A stretch of DNA of 64,000 nucleotides, taken from Hybos culiciformis (Eukaryota; Arthropoda; Insecta; Diptera; Hybotidae). The notes beneath the pieces were generated by a model. It did no database searches and was not told the DNA's origin. It saw only the letters and a program-made list of their open reading frames with translations. Shown piece after piece: positions 39,326 through 50,457 of the stretch (position 1 is its first letter; every line of letters begins with the position of its first letter). The stretch is from the NCBI GenBank assembly GCA_964007475.1, contig OZ023275.1, positions 26,187,052-26,251,051 of the forward strand. Direction: 5' to 3'. A program made the position numbers and the translations under genes.

Positions 39326-40649
39326 TCTGTATTCCACTAAAAATGTCGTTATATAAATCTAATCTAGATTCCTGTGAATCTACTTTGAATTCTATATCTT
39401 TTACTTTTTTATTCAGTGTTATTAAATTATTTTTTATTTCTACCAACAATGTTTTTAGGTCTAAATCTATATTATTACCTATATTCATATTGTTATTGCC
39501 TCCCCGTACCGCATTCGCATATGATATTTTGTTGTTGACATAATTTTCGATTTTGTTAATGTTTTGAACTTTTTTGTTGCGTAAAATTTCTCTTCTTTCT
39601 TGTAATGCTTGAATTTTACTTTTGTATACTGGACATTGTTTATATGAGGCCGGATGACCATTTTTCTTGCATAAAATACAATAAAGTTTTTCTTTGTCAC
39701 TGTTTTTCGGAATAGTGCAATCTTCAGCTTTATGATTCTCACCACATTTCACACATCTTAGTGTCATCTTGCAGTTAAGGGCTGAGTGTTGATAGCGTTG
39801 ACATCTGGTGCATTGCATTAATTCTCTTTTTTTTAGCTTTTCCCAGCGAATCATTTGATGGTCTAATGCATCTATTTTAAGAACTTCTGAAATTAATGTT
39901 TTAGGAGAGAATTGAACAATAAAAATAGGAATTTTTCTTTGTTCCTGGATTGATCTTTTAGTTGAAAGCTGAATTACTTTTTCAACTTCACGCATTTCAT
40001 TATTGTGATTTTTTATTTCCTGCAGAATTGAATCTGCCTGGCTATCACTGTTTAAGCCTTTTAAAATAAGTGTAATTTTTTTATCTTCCTTTGGAGTGTA
40101 AGTATAATAATTCGTATTTATTTTTTCAAGCATGTGCTTAATAGATGTATAGTCATTTTTACTATTGCAATATACAATGAAATGTTCATTGTTTAATTTT
40201 TTTATTAAAAAATCTTTAATACTCAATTTTTTAATTTCTTTTTTGATGTTTTCAATACAATTAGTTTGGATGTTAATTGGCGGTATGTTGATTTTCTCTT
40301 TAGTTTTGTTATTTTCGTTATTGTTAGTAGATGCTGATTTACGTTTTCTTACATTAAGAACTTCGTTCATGACTGGAGTAGCTTCTTGTTCACTGTCATC
40401 GCGAGTATCAAGATCCATTTCATCCCCATCGCTGCGGTCGTCATTTATACTTAGAGATTCATAATAATTGGTACTAGAATTTCCCAAAAGTTGTTGATTA
40501 AGTCTTTTTATTTGCGCTTTCAGCGCTTTATTTTCATCGATGTATTTAGAGATGTCAATTTTGATTTTCTTATTGAGGTTTTTTCTAGGCATTTTTACCG
40601 ATTTCTTTATATTAATGTTTGAAAAACCACATTTTGTATTTGAAACCAT
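39318..40649 (-). CDS. LINE ORF1 (jockey-type gag-like nucleic-acid-binding protein)
   Basis: This intact 443-residue frame encodes the ORF1 protein that packages LINE RNA into ribonucleoprotein. A basic N-terminus (MPRKNLNKKIKID) leads into a short coiled-coil stretch (ENKALKAQIKRLNQQLL) and an acidic linker. The RNA-binding-like central domain is followed by three Cys/His knuckles: CTRCQRYQHSALNC, CVKCGENHKAEDC and CILCKKNGHPASYKQC. This arrangement is typical of jockey-clade ORF1. A second in-frame ATG (MPRKN..., near 40592) may be the real start. The stop codon overlaps the ORF2 start, so ORF2 is probably translated by reinitiation or stop-start coupling. Confidence 0.93.
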   Translation of the reverse strand: MVSNTKCGFSNINIKKSVKMPRKNLNKKIKIDISKYIDENKALKAQIKRLNQQLLGNSSTNYYESLSINDDRSDGDEMDLDTRDDSEQEATPVMNEVLNVRKRKSASTNNNENNKTKEKINIPPINIQTNCIENIKKEIKKLSIKDFLIKKLNNEHFIVYCNSKNDYTSIKHMLEKINTNYYTYTPKEDKKITLILKGLNSDSQADSILQEIKNHNNEMREVEKVIQLSTKRSIQEQRKIPIFIVQFSPKTLISEVLKIDALDHQMIRWEKLKKRELMQCTRCQRYQHSALNCKMTLRCVKCGENHKAEDCTIPKNSDKEKLYCILCKKNGHPASYKQCPVYKSKIQALQERREILRNKKVQNINKIENYVNNKISYANAVRGGNNNMNIGNNIDLDLKTLLVEIKNNLITLNKKVKDIEFKVDSQESRLDLYNDIFSGIQND

Positions 40650-40800
40650 AAAAAGTTACAAATAAAAATATGGCGTTTGTAATTATTAAACTGTGGTTGA
40701 CTGGATATAAATGAATAATAGAAAAAAAATAATTAATTATTACTTGGACTGATAACGTCTTATCACCACAAGATGTAGAGAGAGACCTATGTTTCTAAAT

Positions 40801-43800
40801 ATTGCTGCATAATGCAAAATATTTTTTTCTTATTACTTTCATTGTGTATAAGAATGTTAAAAATTTTTTTTTTTATAATCTGTAATAAATATGAAAAGGG
40901 ACAAAAGATAACTTCTATAAAAAAAATTATAACGAAGATTTTTAAGACGACAGCAAAAAAAAATATGCAGATATCAATTTACTTTCGCTTACGTATATGT
41001 ACATATGTTAAAAATATGGAGAAAATGAAGTGAAGGATAAAGAGTTCACCTTATATTATATATTGGGTTAATACAGATAAAAATATGACTTTATATATAA
41101 TTTTTTACACCACTAAGTCAATAATATTTCCTTATATATACACATTACATAAAATATAAGCAGAATTAAAGCTAATAATAATGATGTTCATAATGGTTTC
41201 TCATATATACCATTTTTTCATAAAATCAGATTGACAGTTAAGACATTATAACTGGGCAACTATTGAATGAACTTATTTTTGAAATTATTCGGTATTTCAT
41301 TGTATTTGGATTTCCTATGAGCGTTAATGGATATCCTCTTAATAATATTTCGTATATTTTGTTCGTCTTCCAAAAATCTTAAGAAAATTAAATAATTTTA
41401 GTCTTGAACTAATATAACATTATTTTTTCTTCACAAATAAACTTAAAAAAAACCTAAATAAACACAGTATAAAGATAAAAATTGGATGACTACATTATGT
41501 TCTACATTATGTACCTAACAAAAAAAAAAAACAAGAATATTATATAAACCATACACAATATTATGTTGATATAATGTGTTGTATACATAATTTAATCCAT
41601 TTATCCAAATATACTTGTTTAGTGAATGTGAAAGAGTTTCAAATAAAGGTCTATTTGTGGTTCAATAAGATAATTATAATTCTTATACATTTAAATTATG
41701 TCAAATAAAACAAAAATATTCGGACACTTAATGAAAACTATAATCATGAACAGGTGATAGATAGGGTCAATTTTGGTCAATAAAAAAGTTAGCCTCAATG
41801 AACAGGACTTTGATTTTCTGTTAACACTTTAATTGGCTTGTTGATTTTTTATTTTTTTTTTATAAAAAATAATAACAAATTGAGATGATAATAGTTTGTC
41901 ATAAAAAAAAAGTATAACAAACTCGTAATATATTATGAAAAATAAAACATTGAAATCATGTCAATTTTGCATAAATCAAATATATATCATATAAATTGTT
42001 TTTTATTGCTATTTTTATATTATATAAATCAAAAATATTATTGAGGAATAAATTTTTTAGTAAAAATGAAAAATAAAATGAAAATATTTATTTTTATTTA
42101 TACAATTCAAAATTTAGAGAATTTTGTTTTATATTTTTTAACTCGTGCTTAACACTTTTATAAAACATTTCAATAGATCAAACATTTTCAAAATTATATA
42201 ATAGGATTTATTGTTGTCAAAATAGGTGCGATACATGAAAACAATGTATTAAATATTACCAATAAATCAATTAAGAACTTTTTTGAAGTTTTTTAACATT
42301 AACTAACTATTTCAACTCAACCTTTTTTATTTAAATCTGAATAATAATTATGTAAATACAATTTTAAGTGCCCTAGTTAATTTATAACATTTTATATTAT
42401 AATTGTATAATAATTTTAATAACTAGTATTCAATAATATTAAAGAAAAAAAAAAACCATTAACTACCGAGTTAAATTCTTAGGAACAACAAATGCATTTT
42501 TATTATAAATTTTATTATAATAATTATTATTATTACTTAGAAATAAAAAATTGTTGCTGAATATGCATAAAAAAAAAAATACTGATTATACCATATAATA
42601 ATGACGTAATAAAAATTCAAAAAGCAACATTCTAAAACTCATATAATTGTCTATATAATAAAGTGAACACTTGAAAATCAAATTAAGAAAAATGATGGTT
42701 AAGAGAAATTTTAAAGCAATTGGGGAATAAAATTTTATTAACCCTTTTATGAGATATTATTAAAATCTGTATAGAATCGTAGTTAAGTTTATTACAAAAA
42801 ATCTGCTGAATATTATTTTTTCAAATATGATTTTAAACTGAAGTTCAATTTAAATTTTTGAAAGAATTTATTTTTTATTTTTGAGTTCTATGTTATTGCA
42901 TGTCCACCTGAAATACTTTTGCCTAATAATAATAATAATGATTTTTCACAATTTTCAATTCTATAAAACTTTTAAAAACAGTTTGGAGGTGTAACTTCAT
43001 TTTTAGAGTTAAACGATCAACATTTTCAAATATCTTAATTTTTTTATATTCGAGAACTAAGCTTTAGAGTATTATTTACTCTTTAATGTTATGTGTAGCA
43101 GATTACCTTGACTACTATATTATTATCAAAGTACATAATGTATAATGACATTGTAGAATGCAACATAAAAAAAATCTTTTATGTTTATAAGAAAATAAAT
43201 GTAGTGATGTGTGATAACTATATACGATCTGCATATTTACACATTATTTATATACCTGCACGTGACATGTCCTTTCAAATAAGTTGCACTTTTGAAGTGA
43301 AGAAATAAAAAAATATAGATTTTTCTATCAATTCATTTTGCTATGTTTAATATTATATCCTTGGAGTCCTTACTTTAAATAAAAAATCATTTAACGAATC
43401 CGATCAATGTCTTTTTAACGGAAATTTTCTTAAATTTAAATTTATTTATTTTTAGAAAAGCCATTTTTCCTGTTTAAAATGTAAATTTTTGTAGAAAATA
43501 AATATAAAATATTTATTCAGATGAAGAGAAACAATTTTAAATTTTTTCAAATTTTCTTCAAGCATAATACAAAAATGGAAAGAATGTTATTTTCAATCTA
43601 CAAAATATAATAATATTTTCTTAAAATTTTGTTGCTAAGGAAATCTGAAAAAATTGTGAAAATAATTTGTATATTGAATGATTTACAAAAATTAAAAATT
43701 TGATTTTCTTTAATTCTTAAGTTTTTGTTTGTAAGTTTTGAGTTATAAACTACCGACGCGAGCTCTCTTTCGTTCCTACAAATTTGGCATAAAAAATGTT

Positions 43801-46800
43801 TGAAAATGGTGCAAAAAAAAAAACCGAAAATGTCATGAAAAAAGGCCTCAAACCATCAACGCAAAATAATTTTATAATATAAATTGTTGCTTACGAACGT
43901 CGTGAATTAATTGAGGCAAATTTGAACCTGTAGAATTATTTATCTAATTGAAAATGTGGAATTTTATTATTAAAATTTTTTTTTATTTCAATTATATATA
44001 TTTGTAACTGAAGCAATATGAATATACAGTTGAAGCAGCATATTTAAAAATCGAAATTTCACAGCATCGTCAACAGAGATTTAAACTAAGCGAAGGTAAA
44101 AATATCTCAAATGTTTTAAACTTACTTATTTGTTCTTGCTTTGCTCAGGTACTTAATCTGGGATGAGTTTTTTTTTTATATAAATATTGAAAACATGAAT
44201 TTTACGATTTATTATATCTTCTTTTTTTTTATTTTCTAATGTATATACATTTATATATGTACAGTTCATAAAAATTCAATAAGGTTCGTTTTTAATGTTT
44301 TTCAAGGAATTCCAAATGTTTATTTAGAAAAATGTTTTAATAAAAAATGGAAAAAAAGTTGAATATGTATATAAGACCCGGGAAAAAAGAAATCAATTTC
44401 CTTTTTATGCTGGCAACGAATTTAATGCTATTAATATATTCTTTGACATAACCACATCGGAAATAAGATTGTCAAAAGATTTTTCAAATAACATAAAGCG
44501 CTTTGTACTTTTTAATAATAGCTTCAAATTTTTATGTTATTGTTACATGTCATCATTTATTTTTTATTTTTTTTACTTTACTTAACCTTCCGGGGGAATG
44601 AACATAAATTTTGTATGTTGTCATTTTTAAACACTTTTTTTTTTGTTATCTAAACAAAGTAAGTTTTATTTACTTAACGTGTTTGCAAATTTGCATTTGA
44701 AAATTATGGTAAAATTTTAACAGTGGATATTTTTCCGATAAAAATGGCATAGAATGTATATTGAAAAGTATACATACATACATGAAATGTATAAAAATAT
44801 ATATAGTGTAAGAACAAGAAATATTTTTGAATACATTTAGACCTTAATTAAACTTTGCGATGTTAAAGGGATGAAACGTTGAAGTCGTTGAAAGAATAAA
44901 TCGGCTTTGAAGCGATATAAATTGTTCAAATGCAATTTAATTTGTATATATTTCTCCGTAATATATATTATCGAACAATTCTAGGGAAATTATATTTTTG
45001 AAAATAAATTTTATCTTTAAGTCTTTTTTGTAAAATCATAACGAAAATTTTATTTATTATATTTCTAATTAAGCTAAATTTAGACTATACCAAAAACATA
45101 ATACTCATGTTAATAGTAATAGAACAAAACATTCCTGTTCCTTACAGGAAAAATTCAATTAAGTAGGTTCGTTTAAATTACAAAAAAAAAAATGTATATG
45201 GTATGAGAACAAATTTATTACAGAATTATTAAATTAAAAAAATTTAAAGTCAGTGACTGAACATAAAGATATATTTGAAAACTAACTAACTGAATATTAG
45301 GTTATGTTTTTAAAATAATATTTAAAATGTGAAACTTAGAAGAGTTGATGAATTATTTTAGAAACAACTAGATTGTATTGTAAGAAATTAACATATCAAC
45401 AATATTATCAAATCCCACATATATAACTTTATTTTCAAAGTTTACAACTACTATATATAACTTTTGCATTTTAACATTTCCACTCTTTAGTATCGATGTC
45501 CAAGACGGAACCAAAATCAATATTTTCTTCTCTTTGTTTGTCAGAATAAATTACCAGGATCATATTAGAAAAACGTTTGTGAAAAATATATAAATATTTA
45601 TTTTTCTTCTGCACCTTTAATACTCTACTTAATCAAACATCTCATTACAACTCGTTTTTGACATTCATAAGAAAAATAATAGAAATTAATGTTTTGAATT
45701 CAAATTAAAAAAAAAACAAAAAAAAAAAAAATAGAACAAACAAAAACGAAACGAAAGAAAACTTTAGTTATAAAAAAATTCCCAAAAAAATTCAATCTAT
45801 GCTTTGGAATGGATCAATAAAAATTTGAAGAAAAAATTTAACTAGAATAATAATTTTGAAAGTCTCAATTTTATATTTTAAATCCAAATAAATTTTATAT
45901 TTATGGAACTAAGACAAAGAAATATTAATTTTTTAATTTATTGTAAAATTCCTTTAATATCAACTTTAATTATAAAAGCTAATAAAAATTGTAATTTGAA
46001 TATAACGAATAACAAAATAAAATAACTTCAATCGAAAAGAGTTTCTTTAAAATTCCTAAATTTGTCAAATTATCAAAAACATAAAATTATATATAATTTA
46101 TTTCTAATCCCTTTTAATTCAAATAAACTTTTAATTAACTTTAAATTCTTAAAGATAGAAATTACAATATGCGTATGTTTGTGTATGGTAGAGCCTTGAA
46201 GAATTTTTTTTTCTAAATATTATTAATGAAAAATAATTTTATTGATTAATGTTTGAACATTCATCAATAAGTTGTTTTTATATGAGCATTATATATATTA
46301 CATAGAACTCTTTCAAAATAATATGGGTTTACAACTGATTTTACCCTAAATATTAAATTAAATATTGAATTTATTTATGTATTACAAATTTTTGGTAAAA
46401 AATATTTAATATTACCACTTTTGATTAAGAACTCTTTGAATGTTGTCAACAAAAACCAATTATATTTAATATGTATCATTTTCCAATTTTTATTTTAAAT
46501 TTCATAGTTTTACAAGTTGATAAGATATAAATTTTATAAAACAAGAATTTGTATTTTGTTCGCATAGTGAGAAATAAACATATCACTTTTGAATCAAAAA
46601 TAAGACCATTTGACCATTTGACTAAATGTAATTTAATTACAGTCAAATGTACAGCTCCCATTAAATGTTTCATTTCAATGATTTTGATATTTTAAGGATT
46701 CTGTAAAATTAAATACATACATATACTTTTTAATATTCGTCGTTTTTATAAATTGAATTCATTAACTTAACTATAAAAGGTCAATGTAATGAAATTTCTA

Positions 46801-48066
46801 CCAGTAAAAGTTGAAGGTTTTATATCTGATTAATATCTTAATAAAGTCATCAATAATTTTTTTTTCCTCTTCTTTAAATTAAATTCTGCACCTTTTGAAC
46901 AATAAAATATCACTTTTATAACGAAATTATTTATGATTCTCACGTTTAGAAAATAAATTGTAACAATTTATTTTTTCATTGAATTATTTACATATCTCTT
47001 TATATCCAACTTCAATTCATAATAAACCACTGTAAAGAATCAAACTTAAATCTTTATTTTAGTTTTTTTTTCAATTTTTTTTTATTTAACTTTATGGACT
47101 TCGTAATATGACCAACCTTGTAAGGAAGCACATTGTGATAATTTTGTCTGCGATTCCATTTAAGAATAATTCAATGACATTGTTTTGAAAATGATTTTAT
47201 TCTTCATATATTTCTTGGATTTTTGGAAGGAAAGATTTTTATTATTATTTAATTTTCTCCCTATAAACATATACTTCCCTTCATTTCATAATTTTTGAAG
47301 AAAACAGAATTAAAAAAATATATTTTTTTTTCCTTTACCATTGGAGATTGTTTAAAATCTAAATCTATATAAAAGAATAGGTATCCATTAACATATTTCC
47401 TGAATAAAAAAAGAAAAAACTCTATTTCCATTTTCTTTTATATATACACATTTTATACATGTCTAAACGTTTTCCTAGGGTTTTTTTTCTGTTTTTTTTT
47501 TTATTTTTTTTATTGAGATTAGCAATTTTATATGCGTTATTTTGTTTACAAAATATATTAAAACAAGCAAAATAGATTTGAAAATTGCATCAAGTGTTGT
47601 TTGTTATTGTTATTATTATTATTTGAAGAAGCAGCATCAGAATAATGCTGCAAAATTTTAAGTCGAAGGAGGGATTTTTTTTTTTTTTATATTCCTAATC
47701 TCATTAGGAATTTCGATATTTTCTTTTAATTTTTTTTTTTTTTGTAAACGAAGCATGTAGGGATAAGTATATCATGTTGACTGGATGTGAGCGTTGTGAT
47801 TATTTGTATGAGTATATCTATTTATATAGTTTTATAGTCTGAACTGTGGACTGATAATCTTTCTCTACAGTCTGTTCTACACGAAACAAACAAACCATAA
47901 TTTCCCTTATTTTGACAGTATAAATTATTTTCAAAAAGGTAAACACAATACCTACATATAATAGAAATTGTTCGCAAAAGAAAAGTGTATTAAACAATTT
48001 ACCACTTTTTTTACCATTTTTTTTTTCACAACATTTTTCTTAATTTGGAAATTTTTCTCATTTCAG
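40801..48066. other. AT-rich DNA, possibly partly intron of the PLC gene
   Basis: No coding block was recognised. Frames at 40812-41033, 43108-43308 and 46476-46673 are low-complexity. The 3' edge has a good polypyrimidine-like tract (TTTCAG at 48061-48066) serving the PLC exon. At least the right part is therefore probably intronic, with upstream PLC exons either far away or absent. Confidence 0.5.
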
Positions 48067-48524
48067 CATTATAAAATTATTTGCCCAAATTAAAGATGAT
48101 CGAAAACGGGTTGAGAAATCATTAGATATGTCTGGCTTGCCGTCTGGAAAAATTGAAAATTTATCACCATCAAAATTTCAATTTGAAGATTTTTATAATT
48201 TTTATAAAAATTTAACACAACGATCTGAAGTTGAGAAAATTTTTGATGGATTGTAAGTTTGAAATAAATTTAAATATCGTATATCAAAAATTTTAATTTA
48301 TTATTTTTTTTTTTTTTCACAGTGGTGGAAACTCGAAACGAAAATGTATGACAACAACGCAACTAGTTGATTTCTTAAATAAAACTCAACGAGATCCACG
48401 TCTGAATGAAATCTTATATCCGTATGCTAATCCTGCAAGGGCTAAAGAAATTATTTACGAATATGAACCTAATAAATTTAATGCCCAAAAAGGTTTAGGT
48501 ATTAAGTTTAGACGGATTCTTAAG
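48067..48524 (+). CDS. Plc21C: Phospholipase C beta (Plc21C class), two internal exons, frameshifted
   Basis: These two exons encode part of the EF-hand region of a Gq-regulated PLC-beta, which hydrolyses PIP2 at the plasma membrane. Exon A (48067-48252) follows TTTCAG and ends at GTAAGT. It reads IIKLFAQIKDDRKRVEKSL... and FEDFYNFYKNLTQRSEVEKI. Exon B (48323-48524) follows CACAG and ends at GTAGGT. It contains VDFLNKTQRDPRLNEILYPY and ANPARAKEI...YEPNKFNAQKG, which match the Plc21C-type rather than the norpA-type sequence as I recall it. The phases join (TT|T). After NAQKG the frame drifts to LGIKFRRILK, while the conserved SLDGFLR appears one frame over at 48504-48524. A net +1 (4n or 1 nt) insertion around 48491-48503 is therefore likely. 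The next expected exon (X domain) was not found downstream. It may be a pseudogene fragment, an assembly error, or part of a gene with very large introns. Confidence 0.8.
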
Positions 48525-49271
48525 GTAGGTGTAAATTTTTTTTTTTTACATTAAAAAAAATATTCTCTCATATTGATTGATTTTAGAAATTGATTTTTGC
48601 TCCATTTTTTTTTATGGTAAGAAGAAATTTTCGGTAAAATAATGGAATGTCTCACAGTGATTAATGTAGAAAAGAAGAGCTAGGCAACCCAGGTTTATAA
48701 TTTAAGTAAATCATAGAGCATTAAACTCAGAATCATTGTCAAATTTGCGTAAACGATTGAGTAGACACCGGACGGAATCAAATCAAACCATCTTAACACC
48801 AAACTCAATATTTTAAACTTGAATTGTTAGTAATAATCGCAATATGTCCCTTTTTTCGGTTGATGGGTCTAATCGAATCTCCAAAATTTGCAAAATAATA
48901 TTTTAAAATTTTTTAAAAAGCCAAATATTAGACGTTAAACAATCTCAAAACAATATTTGAATTTAATTTTGAAATTTATCAGATATACTCACGATATACT
49001 TTTTATATACTATTTATATACAATACCATTAAAGCGTAATTTTATCTCTAGAAATAATAATTATTTTTATTATTATACAAAAAAGTCACTTCACAAAGCA
49101 TAGCTAAATTGATAGATTGATACTAAAAAAATAAAAGATCAAATTTAATATATCGTATAAAAAAAAAATTTTCGAATATTTTTAAAAAAGTAGGCTAGGA
49201 AATCACAATATTATATACAATACTATATACAATCTATATACAAAAAACAAAACAAAACAAATATTGTAGGT

Positions 49272-49310
49272 CAGTGGTCGCCAAAGTTTTTGAACGATGG
49301 GCCACATGGA
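49272..49310 (+). mobile_element. Orphan hAT terminal inverted repeat
   Basis: CAGTGGTCGCCAAAGTTTTT followed by GAACGATGGGCCACATGGAG resembles the 5' terminus of insect hAT elements of the CAGTGGTC...GGGCCACA type. No matching right end was found nearby, so this is a truncated end or an element broken by the MITE 220 bp downstream. Confidence 0.6.
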
Positions 49311-49527
49311 GTTTTAAAAAATATGAAATTGTAAAAATATTTTTATCAATTTCAAGTGGTTTAAAAAAAATAAAATAAAAAACTATAAGAAATAAGAAAA
49401 CTGAAATTACTGAAGTAGTAAATTATATAAAAAAATATAAAAAATAAATTATACAAATCAAAAAAAAATTAAAAATATTTTTAGAAATCTTGAAGAAAAA
49501 TAATAAGTTGCACTTTGATACTTTTAA

Positions 49528-50152
49528 GGAGCGTCCACATATGCGTGAGTGAACTTTTTGTTCATTGATGAAATTTCGTGTGTATATGAAAGTGCTGTCC
49601 ACACATAATTTTGATTTAGAATATTCGTGAATGAAATTTGATGTAAAAAAATATTAGTTGCCCAATTATTAAATATGTAAAATATTTATATAAACTTATA
49701 TATTAAATTAATTATGGTAAATAAAAAAAATCTTCAAGTTGCTGTGGCTGGATATTTTTTTCTGTCATACAATTTTTTTATTTTTATAATTTTGAAGTAT
49801 TATTTTCAATTTGAATAATGCATAATATTAATACAATTTTAAAATTAAATTTACAGAAAAGTAATTTTAAAATCGTATTGACAAAAAAAAAGAAATGCGC
49901 AAACATTTTTTTTTTTTTTTTAAATTTAAGCTTAAAATTATAAATAACTATGTTATTAAACCCGTGAAAAACCCCAATTTTATATAAATGTTCATATACA
50001 TGGCGAATATTTCCGCTCATGTAGCGGAAATATTCATGTTCGTTTATGGATGACGAATAATCACTTTTTTAAACGAATATTGTGTCCACACATGCGTCAT
50101 GTCTAAGCGAATAACGAAATTTCATGTTCGTTCACGCATGTGTGGACGCTCC
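49528..50152. mobile_element. 625-bp MITE with 'GGAGCGTCCACA' inverted repeats
   Basis: The left end reads GGAGCGTCCACATATGCGTG and the right end, read inward, GGAGCGTCCACACATGCGTG. Homology continues inward (GAAATTTCGT, GTCCACAC), giving arms of about 80 bp with offsets. The centre is AT-rich and non-coding. Flanks are TTAA on the left and TATA on the right, so the TSD is unclear. The superfamily was not assigned. Confidence 0.8.
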
Positions 50153-50457
50153 TATAGGAATATTAAAAAAAAAAGTAGGCTAGTAAATCTACATATATAA
50201 ATTTTATATACTTTATTTATATATAATAAAAAAATGCAATAGCAATTTTGTATATAGTATGGTATATAGTATTGTGATTTGCTAGCCTACTTTTGTTTTA
50301 TTAATATTCAAAATTTTATTTTTTATAGGTACAGTATTAAAATTTTTTTTTAATTTTTTAGTATCAATTTAGCAATCAAAGAGGTAAGATTAAGATATCA
50401 TTTTAAAAATATTTTTGCTTTCTAATTCATCAATTGCATTTTTCCTTTTAATTTTAG

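Larger units (their letters stand above)
35533..40787 (-). mobile_element. Full-length jockey-clade LINE with 13-bp TSD
   Basis: The 5255-bp element is inserted on the minus strand. TATGTTTCTAAAT occurs at 35520-35532 and at 40788-40800, giving a 13-bp target-site duplication. Next to the left copy is a T run (to 35548), which is the poly(A) tail read from the minus strand. Its 5' end reads GGTCTCTCTCTACATCTTGT. ORF1 (40649-39318) and ORF2 (39325-36071) overlap at ATGACTAA. The 5' UTR is about 138 nt and the 3' region about 535 nt. The precise TSD, intact ORF1 and single nonsense codon in ORF2 point to a young insertion. Confidence 0.95.
49105..50378. mobile_element. Outer inverted-repeat (foldback) element 'AGTAGGCTAG'
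   Basis: AGTAGGCTAGGAAATCACAA near 49189 is matched by its inverse around 50270-50292 (CAAATCACAATACTATA read inward). The similarity extends outward through AATTTTGAATATT-like and TTGATACTAAAAAA-like blocks, for arms of roughly 100-140 bp. A third AGTAGGCTAG copy at about 50173 makes 50170-50295 a hairpin by itself. The simplest reading is a foldback element later split by a hAT fragment and a MITE. Boundaries are approximate. Confidence 0.65.
48525..50457. other. Intergenic or intronic DNA filled with nested inverted-repeat elements
   Basis: This interval separates the PLC exon from the Gln-rich gene and contains no coding block. It holds an outer inverted-repeat pair, a hAT-like terminus and an inner MITE, each listed separately. 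Confidence 0.7.

Noticed and set aside
39485..39745. Minus-strand alternative frame inside LINE ORF1
   Set aside because: Overlaps the zinc-knuckle coding region in another frame; no domains.
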